Assembly (NCBI GenBank): GCA_900541965.1
Contig: UQLN01000012.1
Span: 27,427 to 91,426 of the forward strand
Origin: an uncultured Parabacteroides sp.
Lineage (GTDB): Bacteria > Bacteroidota > Bacteroidia > Bacteroidales > Tannerellaceae
DNA length: 64,000 nucleotides
Direction of reading: 5' to 3'
Shown here: positions 8,575-17,146 of the stretch, piece by piece
Layout of the letters: every line of letters starts with the position of its first letter
How positions within the stretch are numbered: the first letter of the stretch is position 1
The notes under the pieces: generated by a model
Databases searched by the model: none
What the model saw: only the letters and a program-made list of their open reading frames with translations
Told to the model about the DNA's origin: nothing
Position numbers and translations under genes: made by a program

Positions 8575-9807
8575 TTGACTGTTTTAATAAGCGTTTTATG
8601 CTTGGTTTCCACATTTGCTTCTGCTCAGATCGATTCTTCTTTTTATCGTTCGTTAGTAAAGGAAAAGACGTTTCCCTCCCGGCTCGATAAAATAACATCG
8701 TCAAAGGCTTACCAGATGACGTGTGTCGGTGTGCCTTTGGTGGTAGGAGGGTTGATACTGAAGCCAACGGATACCCAATTTAGAAATCTTAGAAATTCAT
8801 ATATTCCTGGTTTTCGTAATCCTTATGATGATTATTTGCAATATGCTCCTGCCGCAGTGATGTTGGGATTGAAGCTCGGTGGGGTAGAAAGTCGCAGTTC
8901 GTGGCCCAGGATGCTGGTGTCTGATGCTTTTTCCGTGGGGGTTATGGCATTAGTTGTCAATGTGATTAAACATTCGGCATCGGTTACCCGCCCTGATGAT
9001 TCAAATGACCATTCGTTCCCTTCCGGGCATACGGCAACTGCATTTATGGCGGCAACAATGATGCATAAGGAATATGGCGGAAGAAGCCCGTGGTATAGTA
9101 TTGGAGCCTATACGGTAGCAACTGCAACCGGACTGAGCCGTATAGCAAATAATAAGCATTGGTTGAGTGATGTAATGGTGGGGGCCGGTATTGGTATCCT
9201 TTCTACGGAATTGGGATATTTCCTTGCGGATCTGATTTTTAAAGAGAAAGGTATTACTCATTTTCCAGTTTATGAAAATCGGTTCGATGAGGATTACAGG
9301 CCTTCTTTTGCCGGGGTTAATTTAGGTCTTAACTTTATGTTGGGAGCTGTAAATTTGCCTGATGGTTCTGAAATGAAAATGTCAACCGGTAGCAGTGCCG
9401 GGTTGGAAGGTGCTTATTTTTTCACTCCCAATTGGGGTGTCGGCGGACGTTTTTCTTTGGCTTATTCGCCTTTATCAGTCAACGGTGTAGAGGAAAATAA
9501 TGCGTTGAATACACTTTCAGGGGCAGTTGGTGCTTATTATTCGTATCCTGTTACATCTCGAATATTGCTTGGAACAAAAGCTTTGCTGGGATATGCTCAT
9601 TATAATAAATGTACATTATCAACAATGGATATAGGGGCAACAGGGGGCATGACTTTCGGAACCGGGATTTCTGTAAGTTTTCTTCTTAAACATAATTTAG
9701 GCATGAAGATTTTCGGAGATTATAATTTGCTGCCTCCGGTAAGCCGTGATTTGAATAAAGTTCAACATCTGCTGGTTGCTGGTGCTTCTGCAAATATCCT
9801 GTTCTGA
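8575..9807 (+). CDS. PAP2-family lipid phosphatase with C-terminal outer-membrane beta-barrel
   Basis: A 410-residue protein. The three PAP2 motifs are complete: KHSASVTRP (132-140), PSGHT (149-153) and SR...H...D (188-199; catalytic His151 and His195). After about residue 225 the chain becomes alternating amphipathic strands ending in F (NILF), as in small outer-membrane barrels. The enzyme probably dephosphorylates a lipid phosphate (undecaprenyl diphosphate, lipid A or phosphatidylglycerol-phosphate) at the periplasmic face. In-frame TAA at 8566-8568 forces a start at TTG 8575 or later; TTG gives a signal peptide (about 1-17) that oddly lacks basic residues. Substrate unknown. Confidence 0.85.
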   Translation: MTVLISVLCLVSTFASAQIDSSFYRSLVKEKTFPSRLDKITSSKAYQMTCVGVPLVVGGLILKPTDTQFRNLRNSYIPGFRNPYDDYLQYAPAAVMLGLKLGGVESRSSWPRMLVSDAFSVGVMALVVNVIKHSASVTRPDDSNDHSFPSGHTATAFMAATMMHKEYGGRSPWYSIGAYTVATATGLSRIANNKHWLSDVMVGAGIGILSTELGYFLADLIFKEKGITHFPVYENRFDEDYRPSFAGVNLGLNFMLGAVNLPDGSEMKMSTGSSAGLEGAYFFTPNWGVGGRFSLAYSPLSVNGVEENNALNTLSGAVGAYYSYPVTSRILLGTKALLGYAHYNKCTLSTMDIGATGGMTFGTGISVSFLLKHNLGMKIFGDYNLLPPVSRDLNKVQHLLVAGASANILF

Positions 9808-9961
9808 TATGGATAATAGTGAAACTCCGTATTGGCATTTTACTGATTATTTTAACACATTTAGATAAATAAATCGTTTTCAAATGCGGGAATCCGAAAA
9901 TATTTACTTTAATTTGTGACTTGATAAGGACGTATTTATCCTTTTCTTAAATGAATAGAAT

Positions 9962-11845
9962 ATGAAGGACACTCAGGACACTAATTTACCAATCGAGGAA
10001 ACTGGTAAATTGGAAGAAGCTAAAGCACCGGAAACAACTCCGGAAAACATAACAGGTGAAGTTGTGAAAGATGAAGAATCGGGCACAGCTACTGATGTGG
10101 AAAACGAAGAGGTTAGTGAAGAAACAATGATTGCTGCCGGAAAGTTATCAAAAGAAGAAATTCTGGAGAAATTATCCGAGTTGGTTGGTGCTGCTGCAGA
10201 AGTAACTCGTAATGAGATAGAAGCTCTTAAACAGGCTTATTATAAAATCCGCCGTAATGAAGTGGAAGAAATGAAAAAAGAATTTCTTGAAAACGGGGGA
10301 GAAGAAAGCGAGTTTGTATCATCTGAGGACCCTGCTGAATCTAAAATAAAAGAATTTCTGGCTGTATATAAAGAAAAAAGAGCAGCACTTCTTGCTGAAG
10401 AAGAACGTCAGAAGGAAGCTAATTATGCTTTAAAACTCCAATTAATCGAACAACTGAAAACCCTGAGCGAAAGTCAGGATGATTTTAATAAGTTATACAG
10501 TGACTTCAAGGATATCCAGCAAAGATGGAAAGAAGTAAAGGATGTTCCTCAAGAACATGTGAATGAACTATGGAAAAGTTACCAGCTTTATAGCGAGAAA
10601 TTTTATGATATTATCAAAATAAATAATCAGTTCCGTGACTATGATTTCAGAAAAAATCTGGAATTAAAAACGGCTCTTTGTGAAGCTGTTGAGAAGTTGC
10701 AGAACGAACCGGATGTAGTATCTGCTTTCCATCAATTGCAAAAACTGCATCAGCAGTGGCGCGAAATCGGTCCGGTGGCTAAGGAGTTGCGTGAAGATTT
10801 GTGGGCACGCTTTAAAGCTGCTTCCACGGTTATCAATAAACGCCATCAGGAACATTTTGAAGGTTTGAAGGCAAAGGAAGAAGAGAATCTGAAAGAAAAG
10901 ACTGCTATCTGTGAAGAAATAGAAGGCATCGACTTTACTGTTCTTAAATCATTTAAGGATTGGGAAGAAAAGAGCAAAGAGGTGATTGCTTTGCAGGCAA
11001 AATGGAAAACCATCGGTTTTGCTCCGAAAAAATCGAATGTCAAGATTTTCGAACGTTTTCGTGCTGCATGTGATGCCTATTTCAATCGTAAAGGTGAATT
11101 CTACAAGGATATAAAAGCCGAGATGGAAAAGAATCTCGAGCTGAAAAAAGCCTTGTGTGAAAAAGCTGAAGCATTGAAAGACAGTACTGACTGGAAGAAT
11201 ACGACAGACAAAATGATTGCTCTTCAAAAAGAATGGAAGACGATCGGTTCTGTAGCGCGTAAACATTCGGATGCTGTATGGAAACGTTTTATCTCTGCTT
11301 GTGATTATTTCTTTGAACAGAAAAATAAGAATGTTTCTTCACAGAAGAGTGTGGAGCAGGCAAATTTGGTTGCAAAGAAAGAATTGATCCAGAAGATTCA
11401 TGCAATAGAGGAAACGGACCATGATGAAGCTGTAGCAACTTTGAAAGGTTATATGGCAGAATGGAATGCCATCGGGCATGTTCCGTTTAAAGAAAAAGAT
11501 AAGATATACAAAGAATATCACGAAGCTGTGGATGCACAATTCGACCGTTTGAAAGTTGACATGAACGACCGGAAGATGCAGACGTACCGTAGTTCGCTGA
11601 ATGATATGGGAAACAGTGAAAGAGGTAAAGGTAAACTTTACGGCGAACGGGAAAAGCTGATGAGAATGTATGAAAGGATGAAGAATGAACTTCAGACCTA
11701 CGAAAACAATATCGGTTTCCTTAGCGTTTCCTCTAAAGGCGGAGGCGGTTTACTGAAAGAAATGGAACGAAAAATTGAAAAGCTGAAAAGCGAAATGGAG
11801 CTGGCAATCAAAAAGATTGACGCTATAGACGAAAATTTGGAATAA
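9962..11845 (+). CDS. DUF349 domain-containing coiled-coil protein
   Basis: A 627-residue, highly charged cytoplasmic protein. The acidic N-terminal 70 residues are followed by repeated DUF349 units of about 75 residues, each with the pattern W-x-x-I-G-x-V/A...K...W/F-x-R-F-x-x-A-C-D-x-F (for example IALQKEWKTIGSVARKHSD and VWKRFISACDYFFEQK). The C-terminal 80 residues are coiled coil. No signal peptide or catalytic motif is visible. DUF349 proteins occur across Bacteroidetes and Actinobacteria and their function is not established to my knowledge. The gene is followed directly by a strong terminator. Confidence 0.9.
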   Translation: MKDTQDTNLPIEETGKLEEAKAPETTPENITGEVVKDEESGTATDVENEEVSEETMIAAGKLSKEEILEKLSELVGAAAEVTRNEIEALKQAYYKIRRNEVEEMKKEFLENGGEESEFVSSEDPAESKIKEFLAVYKEKRAALLAEEERQKEANYALKLQLIEQLKTLSESQDDFNKLYSDFKDIQQRWKEVKDVPQEHVNELWKSYQLYSEKFYDIIKINNQFRDYDFRKNLELKTALCEAVEKLQNEPDVVSAFHQLQKLHQQWREIGPVAKELREDLWARFKAASTVINKRHQEHFEGLKAKEEENLKEKTAICEEIEGIDFTVLKSFKDWEEKSKEVIALQAKWKTIGFAPKKSNVKIFERFRAACDAYFNRKGEFYKDIKAEMEKNLELKKALCEKAEALKDSTDWKNTTDKMIALQKEWKTIGSVARKHSDAVWKRFISACDYFFEQKNKNVSSQKSVEQANLVAKKELIQKIHAIEETDHDEAVATLKGYMAEWNAIGHVPFKEKDKIYKEYHEAVDAQFDRLKVDMNDRKMQTYRSSLNDMGNSERGKGKLYGEREKLMRMYERMKNELQTYENNIGFLSVSSKGGGGLLKEMERKIEKLKSEMELAIKKIDAIDENLE

Positions 11846-11853
11846 CAGTATAG

Positions 11854-11885
11854 GAAGCCGTCCTTTAAAAGACGGCTTCTTTTTT
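11854..11885 (+). terminator. Rho-independent terminator after the DUF349 gene
   Basis: A perfect 9-bp stem GAAGCCGTC/GACGGCTTC (11854-11862 and 11871-11879) with an 8-nt loop is followed by six T residues (11880-11885). Confidence 0.9.
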
Positions 11886-11896
11886 GCTTATAGTAT

Positions 11897-13105
11897 ATGG
11901 AATCTCTATTACATTATTTTAATCCGGGGCATGAAGCGGCCGTTCTGAGTGGCTCTCTTAATTATACGCCTTCGATTAATGTTCGCCGTATGATACGGGA
12001 ACTGTCTTATTTGCCCGTATGGTATGCTGACCCTGAAGATTATGTTTATGTGGAGGAAATTAATGCTCCGCGTTTTTTCTCCTTACTGCCGAAAGAGTTT
12101 AAGCCTTTTGCATCGGTTATAACGAAAGACGGTTTATTCTCCCAAGCGGATTCTTTGCCGGAACTTATTGCTGCCCCCTGGGGGATGTCTCCACAAAGCT
12201 TGGGGGTATATGATAAATTAAAGAAAAACTGTAATCTATCGCTTTCCATTCCGGACTGGAAAGATGAGTACCGGATATTAACCGGACGCCAGACTGCGGC
12301 GGTCTGCCTGGATAAGATACGTGAATCTTTACCGGATATGCAAATTCCGGTTTCTCCTAAGTTTTGTACAAAAATACATGAAGTGGAGAAGTATCTGTTT
12401 TTACAGAATGCCCCGTTCGTTTTGAAAACGCCTTACTCTTCGTCTGGCAGGGGGCTTTTATGGTTGACAGAAAGGAAACTGTCTCCTAAAGACCGTACCT
12501 GGATAGAAGGTGCTATCAAAAAACAGGGGATGGTCAGTATCGAATGTGCTTTAAATAAATATCAGGATTTTGCTATGGAGTTTTATTCCGATGGGGATGG
12601 GAATGTGCGGTATGAAGGCCTTTCCGTATTTGGCTCCGGGGCAAGAGGTGCGTATGCAGGAAATGTATTGGGTAGCCAGGACTATCTGAACAGCTTTTTT
12701 GTAGAGAACTTCGGGGAAACTCTTTTTGAGCAGATAAGAGAGGCGGTCCGTAAAGCCGTACAGGATATTTATGGTAAGGTTTACACGGGGTATTTGGGAG
12801 TTGACATGCTTGTCTATCGCAAAGCAGATGAATCGTTTGCCATTCATCCTTGCATTGAAGTAAATATGCGTTATACAATGGGAATGCTGGCTCTTCGTTT
12901 GAGCCAGAAGTATCTGGCACCGGGTGCGCGTGGTGATTTTAGTATTACTTATACGAGTCGTTCCGGAGAGGCATATGAAAACCATAGTTTTATGAAAAAA
13001 GCTTATCCGCTTGAGCTGGAAAACGGAAAAATAAAGGAAGGGTATTTGTCTTTATGCCCTGTAACTAAGGAGACAGGGTACAGGGCTTATATGCTGATAT
13101 TTTAG
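11897..13105 (+). CDS. ATP-grasp-like protein of unknown function
   Basis: A 402-residue soluble protein without signal peptide. Two segments look like an ATP-grasp fold: PFVLKTPYSSSGRGLLW (about 174-190, a nucleotide-binding lysine strand plus a Ser/Gly-rich loop) and, near 325, CIEVNMRYTMG, resembling the metal-binding E-x-N-x-R/T strand. ATP-grasp enzymes ligate a carboxylate to an amine or thiol through an acyl phosphate; no substrate can be named. The ATG lies 11 bp after the T-run of the preceding terminator, so it depends on read-through or on a promoter I cannot identify. The 3' end is followed by the convergent folE operon. Confidence 0.6.
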   Translation: MESLLHYFNPGHEAAVLSGSLNYTPSINVRRMIRELSYLPVWYADPEDYVYVEEINAPRFFSLLPKEFKPFASVITKDGLFSQADSLPELIAAPWGMSPQSLGVYDKLKKNCNLSLSIPDWKDEYRILTGRQTAAVCLDKIRESLPDMQIPVSPKFCTKIHEVEKYLFLQNAPFVLKTPYSSSGRGLLWLTERKLSPKDRTWIEGAIKKQGMVSIECALNKYQDFAMEFYSDGDGNVRYEGLSVFGSGARGAYAGNVLGSQDYLNSFFVENFGETLFEQIREAVRKAVQDIYGKVYTGYLGVDMLVYRKADESFAIHPCIEVNMRYTMGMLALRLSQKYLAPGARGDFSITYTSRSGEAYENHSFMKKAYPLELENGKIKEGYLSLCPVTKETGYRAYMLIF

Positions 13106-13168
13106 ATTTTTCATTATCCCAATGTTTTATTTTATTAGTCAAAAGGCTCGGATATTGCAGGAAAGATA

Positions 13169-13200
13169 TAAAAAAGGGTTGTTTTAGTAAAAACAACCCT
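13169..13200 (-). terminator. Rho-independent terminator of the folE operon
   Basis: An 11-bp stem AGGGTTGTTTT/AAAACAACCCT (13175-13185 and 13190-13200) has a 4-nt loop. The A-run at 13170-13175 becomes the U-tract on the minus-strand transcript. Confidence 0.85.
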
Positions 13201-13227
13201 GCTTACAATTTTCCGGCTATCGGATAT

Positions 13228-13821
13228 TTAGCGGTTACTCCGGATATAATTCATAAATTCTTCCCTTGTTTTGGCTTGTTGGAATACACCGGTAAAGTCT
13301 GCTGTAGTTGTTTGGGAGTTTTGTTTTTCTACACCACGCATTTGCATACACATATGTTGTGCCTCGATAACAACCATTACACCGAGGGGGTCGAGTGTTT
13401 TCTGGATACAGTCTTTAATCTGCATGGTCATTCGTTCCTGGATTTGCAGGCGGCGGGCAAAGATGTCTACTACACGGGGAATTTTACTTAGTCCGGTGAT
13501 ATAATGTTTAGGAATATAAGCAACGTGTGCTTTGCCGAAGAAAGGCAGCATATGATGCTCGCAGAGCGAATAGAAGTCTATGTTAACAACAGCAACCATC
13601 TGCTTGTAGTCCTCTTCTTTAAACATTGCGGAAGATAATACAGCACCCGGATCTTCGTGATATCCTTTTGTCAGGAATTGCATGGCTTTGGCTACACGTA
13701 TAGGCGTTTTAATCAGGCCTTCACGGTCTACATCTTCTCCAAGCAGATTGATAATGCTTTTATAATGGCTTGCAAGCTCTTCACGTTCCTGCAATGTGTT
13801 TTCGTTTTCTTCAATCATCAT
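13228..13821 (-). CDS. folE: GTP cyclohydrolase I
   Basis: A 197-residue enzyme converting GTP to 7,8-dihydroneopterin triphosphate, first step of folate (and pterin/queuosine) synthesis. The family segment [20 protein letters not shown] (85-104) supplies zinc ligands Cys87 and His90; the third, Cys158, is in [10 protein letters not shown]. Length is typical for type I enzymes. The ATG overlaps the stop codon of the upstream SPOR gene by 1 bp (TAATG), showing translational coupling. It is the last gene of the DUF1599-DoxX-tpiA-SPOR-folE operon. A second ATG directly follows the first, so the start could be one codon later. Confidence 0.97.
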   Translation of the reverse strand: MMIEENENTLQEREELASHYKSIINLLGEDVDREGLIKTPIRVAKAMQFLTKGYHEDPGAVLSSAMFKEEDYKQMVAVVNIDFYSLCEHHMLPFFGKAHVAYIPKHYITGLSKIPRVVDIFARRLQIQERMTMQIKDCIQKTLDPLGVMVVIEAQHMCMQMRGVEKQNSQTTTADFTGVFQQAKTREEFMNYIRSNR

Positions 13822-14318
13822 TAATTCAGCGGGATTTTAACTTCTTCCTTTACGATATACATTTCTTTTTTGTAAGCTGGAAATGCATCCATCAATAAGC
13901 GTTGCATCCGGTACGCTTCTTCGTGTGTCCGGAAGTCTCCGACACGCAGTTTCCAGAAAGGAGCATTGTAAGTAACATAAGTCGGGACATCCGGAAATAA
14001 GTCCTTTATTTCTTTTTCTTTCCGGAAGGCTTCGTCTTTGGATTTACGCTGGTTGTTACCGGAGAAAACCTGTGTACGGTATCCCTGTATTTTCAGGAAA
14101 GATTCGTCACCGCTTTGTTCCACGTCAGCCCCTTTTTTATGTGCTCCTACCAGGTTACGGATAGCATCTGATTGGTGTATATCTACCTGCCCTTTTCCTG
14201 CACCACCCGCTTCCATTGCATCAAATATGGTCTGATAGGAATCGTTGGTAGTTTGTGCGGACAGAGAGAATGCTCCAAACAACAAACAAAATGATAAGAT
14301 GTAATATATTCGTTTCAT
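13821..14318 (-). CDS. SPOR domain-containing exported protein
   Basis: A 165-residue protein with a signal peptide (about 1-21, ending SLSAQ). The C-terminal 80 residues form a SPOR fold: [19 protein letters not shown], then [18 protein letters not shown] and [19 protein letters not shown] domains bind peptidoglycan stripped of stem peptides, often at division sites, so a periplasmic cell-envelope role is likely. It sits between tpiA and folE and its stop overlaps the folE start. The central 40 residues match nothing I know. Confidence 0.85.
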   Translation of the reverse strand: MKRIYYILSFCLLFGAFSLSAQTTNDSYQTIFDAMEAGGAGKGQVDIHQSDAIRNLVGAHKKGADVEQSGDESFLKIQGYRTQVFSGNNQRKSKDEAFRKEKEIKDLFPDVPTYVTYNAPFWKLRVGDFRTHEEAYRMQRLLMDAFPAYKKEMYIVKEEVKIPLN

Positions 14319-14331
14319 ATCGGATATATCA

Positions 14332-14374
14332 GAAGGTGTTGCAAAAGTTCAGGATTGAATCTTGCAACACCTTC
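14332..14374 (-). other. Hairpin between tpiA and the SPOR gene
   Basis: Perfect 13-bp inverted repeat GAAGGTGTTGCAA/TTGCAACACCTTC (14332-14344 and 14362-14374) in the 65-bp gap inside the operon. No T-run follows on the minus strand, so it may be an mRNA processing or stability element rather than a full terminator. Confidence 0.7.
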
Positions 14375-14383
14375 AAAATGGAT

Positions 14384-15145
14384 TTATTTATCAAAAGCTT
14401 CGATAATAGGCATGAATTTATCAACAGACAGAGAAGCACCACCGATCAAGCCACCGTCTACGTTCGGTTTAGAGAACAGTTCTTTGGCATTGCTGGCATT
14501 ACAGCTTCCACCATACAGGATTGTGCAGTTTTCAGCAATTTCGTTACCATATTTAGCAGCTAAAGTGGCACGGATATGAGCATGGATTTCTTCAGCCTGA
14601 TCTGAAGTTGCAGTTTTACCTGTACCGATAGCCCAAACCGGTTCGTAAGCTAATACGATTTTAGCGAAATCTTCAGCAGAAAGGTCGAATAAAGAACCTG
14701 CAATCTGAGCATCTACGACTTCGAAGTGCTTGCCTGCTTCTCTTTCTTCCAATACTTCGCCAATGCAGAAGATAGGAGTCAAACCGTTAGCTAAAGCTAA
14801 TTCTACTTTTGTTTTCAGGATTTCCGGAGTTTCGTGGTAATAAGCACGTCTTTCAGAGTGGCCTAAAATTACATATTTAGCACCAGTAGAGGCAACCATA
14901 GAAGCAGAAACTTCACCTGTGTAAGCGCCGGAAACTTTATCTGCACAGTTTTCAGCAGCAACACCGATTTTGTTTGTATCGATAGCAGCAGCAACACTTG
15001 CAAGATGAGTGAACGGAGTACCGATAATTACATCGCAATTAGTAGTTTTACCTTTAAGAGCTTCATCTAAACCTTTTGCCAAAGCAAGACCTTCGGGAAG
15101 AGTAGTGTTCATCTTCCAGTTACCTGCAACAATATTCTTTCTCAT
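14384..15145 (-). CDS. tpiA: Triose-phosphate isomerase
   Basis: A 253-residue TIM-barrel enzyme interconverting dihydroxyacetone phosphate and glyceraldehyde 3-phosphate in glycolysis. All catalytic parts are visible: GNWKMN with Lys11, GHSERR with His96, and [14 protein letters not shown] with Glu168 and loop 6; GGLIGGASL near the C-terminus binds phosphate. It follows the DoxX-type gene by 33 bp on the same strand. Confidence 0.98.
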   Translation of the reverse strand: MRKNIVAGNWKMNTTLPEGLALAKGLDEALKGKTTNCDVIIGTPFTHLASVAAAIDTNKIGVAAENCADKVSGAYTGEVSASMVASTGAKYVILGHSERRAYYHETPEILKTKVELALANGLTPIFCIGEVLEEREAGKHFEVVDAQIAGSLFDLSAEDFAKIVLAYEPVWAIGTGKTATSDQAEEIHAHIRATLAAKYGNEIAENCTILYGGSCNASNAKELFSKPNVDGGLIGGASLSVDKFMPIIEAFDK

Positions 15146-15178
15146 GACTTAATTAATTAAATATATAATACAAATAAA

Positions 15179-16453
15179 TTATTCTTTTATTTTGCGTTTC
15201 CGACGGAAGCGCAAGTAATCATATAACCAAACGAGCAACAAAGGTACGGTAAAAGTCAATAAGTTGGTTGCAAGCCGGCTACCTTCTTTTTCTTTCACCA
15301 TCTCGCCGGACAAACCTTTTTCAATTTCTACCTTTACTTGATTTTCGTATGGAATATCGTTATAATGCCATTTCCCCAGGATGGTTCCATCTTTTAGCAA
15401 AACAAGCCCCGGGTTAGAACGGATAATTGTTTTCAGCAAGACATCATCTGCCATCCGGAAAGGATATTCGGCGCCAGTATTGTCACTCCATTCGGTGATA
15501 GCTTGCTCCGACGAGCCTGTTACACAATAGAAGGTAATGTTGTGTTCGAGTGCATAATCATATACATCGTTTATTTGTTCCACCTCGTCATCATCTGCAT
15601 TCTCCAGTTTTGGAGCAATGAGTAGTAATATCGGTCTTGGATTATGGATGATTTCGTCGGTGACGTCTTCTCCTTTTTCATTGTATATATTAAAGGCGGC
15701 AACAGGAGGTGTGTATCCTTTTTTTATCAGTTCGGTTTTTGATTCGACAAAAGCCCATGTACTATCGTTCGCCGGATAATTTTCCAAGGTAAATTCTTTC
15801 TGTACTCCGTCTTTCTCATAAATAAAAGTATATTTATATTCATCCTCCGGGGCTCCGGGCGGAATTTCTGTCAGTGCGGGAATATTTGCTCCCAGCTTGT
15901 AGGGGCGGAAGTCGATGACCGGCAAATGATTGTAATTATGATAAGCAAAACCTATCGCAAAAATGTAGGCATATAATGCAATGAACCAATAAACTCTGTA
16001 AGTGTAACATTGGAAGATGCGCTGGTTATGAATAAATATGATAATAGCGGCAGCTAACAGAACAATATTTTTATAGAATGTCTCCCAATTACTGATAACC
16101 AGTGCATCCCCAAAACATCCACAGTCGGATACCGGGTCGAAAAGTGCCAGGTAAAGCGTTAACGGAGTCATGAAAGCCATGAAAAGGAGGGTAAGAAAAG
16201 AGACATACCGGCGGTAAACTCCAAACAACATGCATATACCTAATGCAAATTCGATTGCCGATAAATTGAAAGAAAATATAACCGTAAATGGCTGCAGTTT
16301 ATCCAATCCGAATGATGCCAGGTATTCACCTATTTTTATAGCACCTCCCATTGGGTCGACCGCTTTTACAAAACCGGAGAATATAAATACAACTCCGATC
16401 AGTACGCGGCAGCACTCTGTAACTATTTTAATAACGGTGTCTTTATATTTCAT
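15179..16453 (-). CDS. BT_3928-type DoxX/MauE-like membrane protein with thioredoxin-like domain
   Basis: A 424-residue protein. Residues 1-180 hold a four-helix DoxX/MauE-like membrane module with VFIFSGFVKAVDP (22-34) and a CxC motif, SDCGCFGDA (109-117). After another membrane span a large soluble region (about 190-385) ends in a thioredoxin-like fold (LLLIAPKLENADDDEVEQIN; PGLVLLKDGTILGKWH) without the CxxC pair. A last hydrophobic segment (about 395-413) precedes a basic tail. MauE/DoxX proteins are linked to thiol redox, so an envelope redox role is inferred. Its ATG overlaps the DUF1599 stop by 4 bp (ATGA). Confidence 0.8.
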   Translation of the reverse strand: MKYKDTVIKIVTECCRVLIGVVFIFSGFVKAVDPMGGAIKIGEYLASFGLDKLQPFTVIFSFNLSAIEFALGICMLFGVYRRYVSFLTLLFMAFMTPLTLYLALFDPVSDCGCFGDALVISNWETFYKNIVLLAAAIIIFIHNQRIFQCYTYRVYWFIALYAYIFAIGFAYHNYNHLPVIDFRPYKLGANIPALTEIPPGAPEDEYKYTFIYEKDGVQKEFTLENYPANDSTWAFVESKTELIKKGYTPPVAAFNIYNEKGEDVTDEIIHNPRPILLLIAPKLENADDDEVEQINDVYDYALEHNITFYCVTGSSEQAITEWSDNTGAEYPFRMADDVLLKTIIRSNPGLVLLKDGTILGKWHYNDIPYENQVKVEIEKGLSGEMVKEKEGSRLATNLLTFTVPLLLVWLYDYLRFRRKRKIKE

Positions 16454-16992
16454 TCTCCATATTCCAGTTTAATCAACCCGAACAAGGCGTAATTAATCAT
16501 ATCCATATAATTAGCATCGATACCTTCCGAAACTAATGTTTTACCGTCGTGACTTTCTATTTGTTTTGTGCGATAAATTTTCATTAAAATCAGGTCTGTA
16601 TAAGAACTGATACGCATACTACGCCATGCCTCATCATAGTCATGATTCTTGGCGTACATCAATTCTTTTGTTTGTGTGATGTATTTATCATACAGGCTTA
16701 ATGCTTCTTCGTTACTCATATCCGTTGTGTCGGCATATCCTTTGGCCAGTTGGATAAGGCCGATTACCCCATAATTAACAATGGCAACAAATTCAGGGCG
16801 AATCCCCTCATCTACCATGCTAACGCCTTTCGTTTCAAGGCTGCGGATACGGTTAGCTTTGATGAATATTTGGTCGGTCACCGAGAGCGGACGCATGATG
16901 CGCCAAGAGGGACCATAATCTTTTAGTTTTTTTTCAAACAGCTCCCTGCATTGGGAGATAACCTTCTCGAACTGTTCTTTCGTGTCAGCCAT
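16450..16992 (-). CDS. DUF1599 domain-containing protein
   Basis: A 180-residue cytoplasmic protein with two similar halves. Each contains a K-x-x-D-Y/D...W-R-x-M-R motif (LKDYGPSWRIMRPLSVTD, and NHDYDEAWRSMRISSYTD) followed by I-x-K-x-x-R-x-x-Q/S-x-E. This repeated arrangement is the DUF1599 family, common in Bacteroidetes; some members are called nucleotide-modification-associated domains, but the function is unproved. It is the first gene of the operon leading to tpiA and folE. Confidence 0.85.
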   Translation of the reverse strand: MADTKEQFEKVISQCRELFEKKLKDYGPSWRIMRPLSVTDQIFIKANRIRSLETKGVSMVDEGIRPEFVAIVNYGVIGLIQLAKGYADTTDMSNEEALSLYDKYITQTKELMYAKNHDYDEAWRSMRISSYTDLILMKIYRTKQIESHDGKTLVSEGIDANYMDMINYALFGLIKLEYGE

Positions 16993-17011
16993 AATCTCTT
17001 ATTTATAAAGG

Positions 17012-17038
17012 CAAAGATACGGATAAATCCTGTGACAA
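17012..17038 (-). promoter_or_regulatory. Promoter of the DUF1599-DoxX-tpiA-SPOR-folE operon
   Basis: Minus strand: TTG (17036-17038), then 16 bp, then TATCTTTG (17012-17019), a perfect TAnnTTTG, 19 bp before the DUF1599 ATG. The spacing is shorter than the usual 19-21. Confidence 0.6.
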
Positions 17039-17053
17039 CAGGCATATTACATA

Positions 17054-17126
17054 TTTTTTCATATAGGTAGCAGCTTACCTATATGAAAAAACTGCATGGG
17101 CATTTACTTTTGCCCATGCAGTTTTT
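17054..17126 (-). terminator. Tandem hairpins after the M23 peptidase gene
   Basis: Two adjacent perfect hairpins share their A/T flanks: 17054-17091 (16-bp arms TTTTTTCATATAGGTA/TACCTATATGAAAAAA) and 17087-17126 (AAAAACTGCATGGGCA/TGCCCATGCAGTTTTT). The second has the GC content and T-run of a terminator in either direction. Confidence 0.85.
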
Positions 17127-17146
17127 ATTTTGTATTGGTATGTTTG

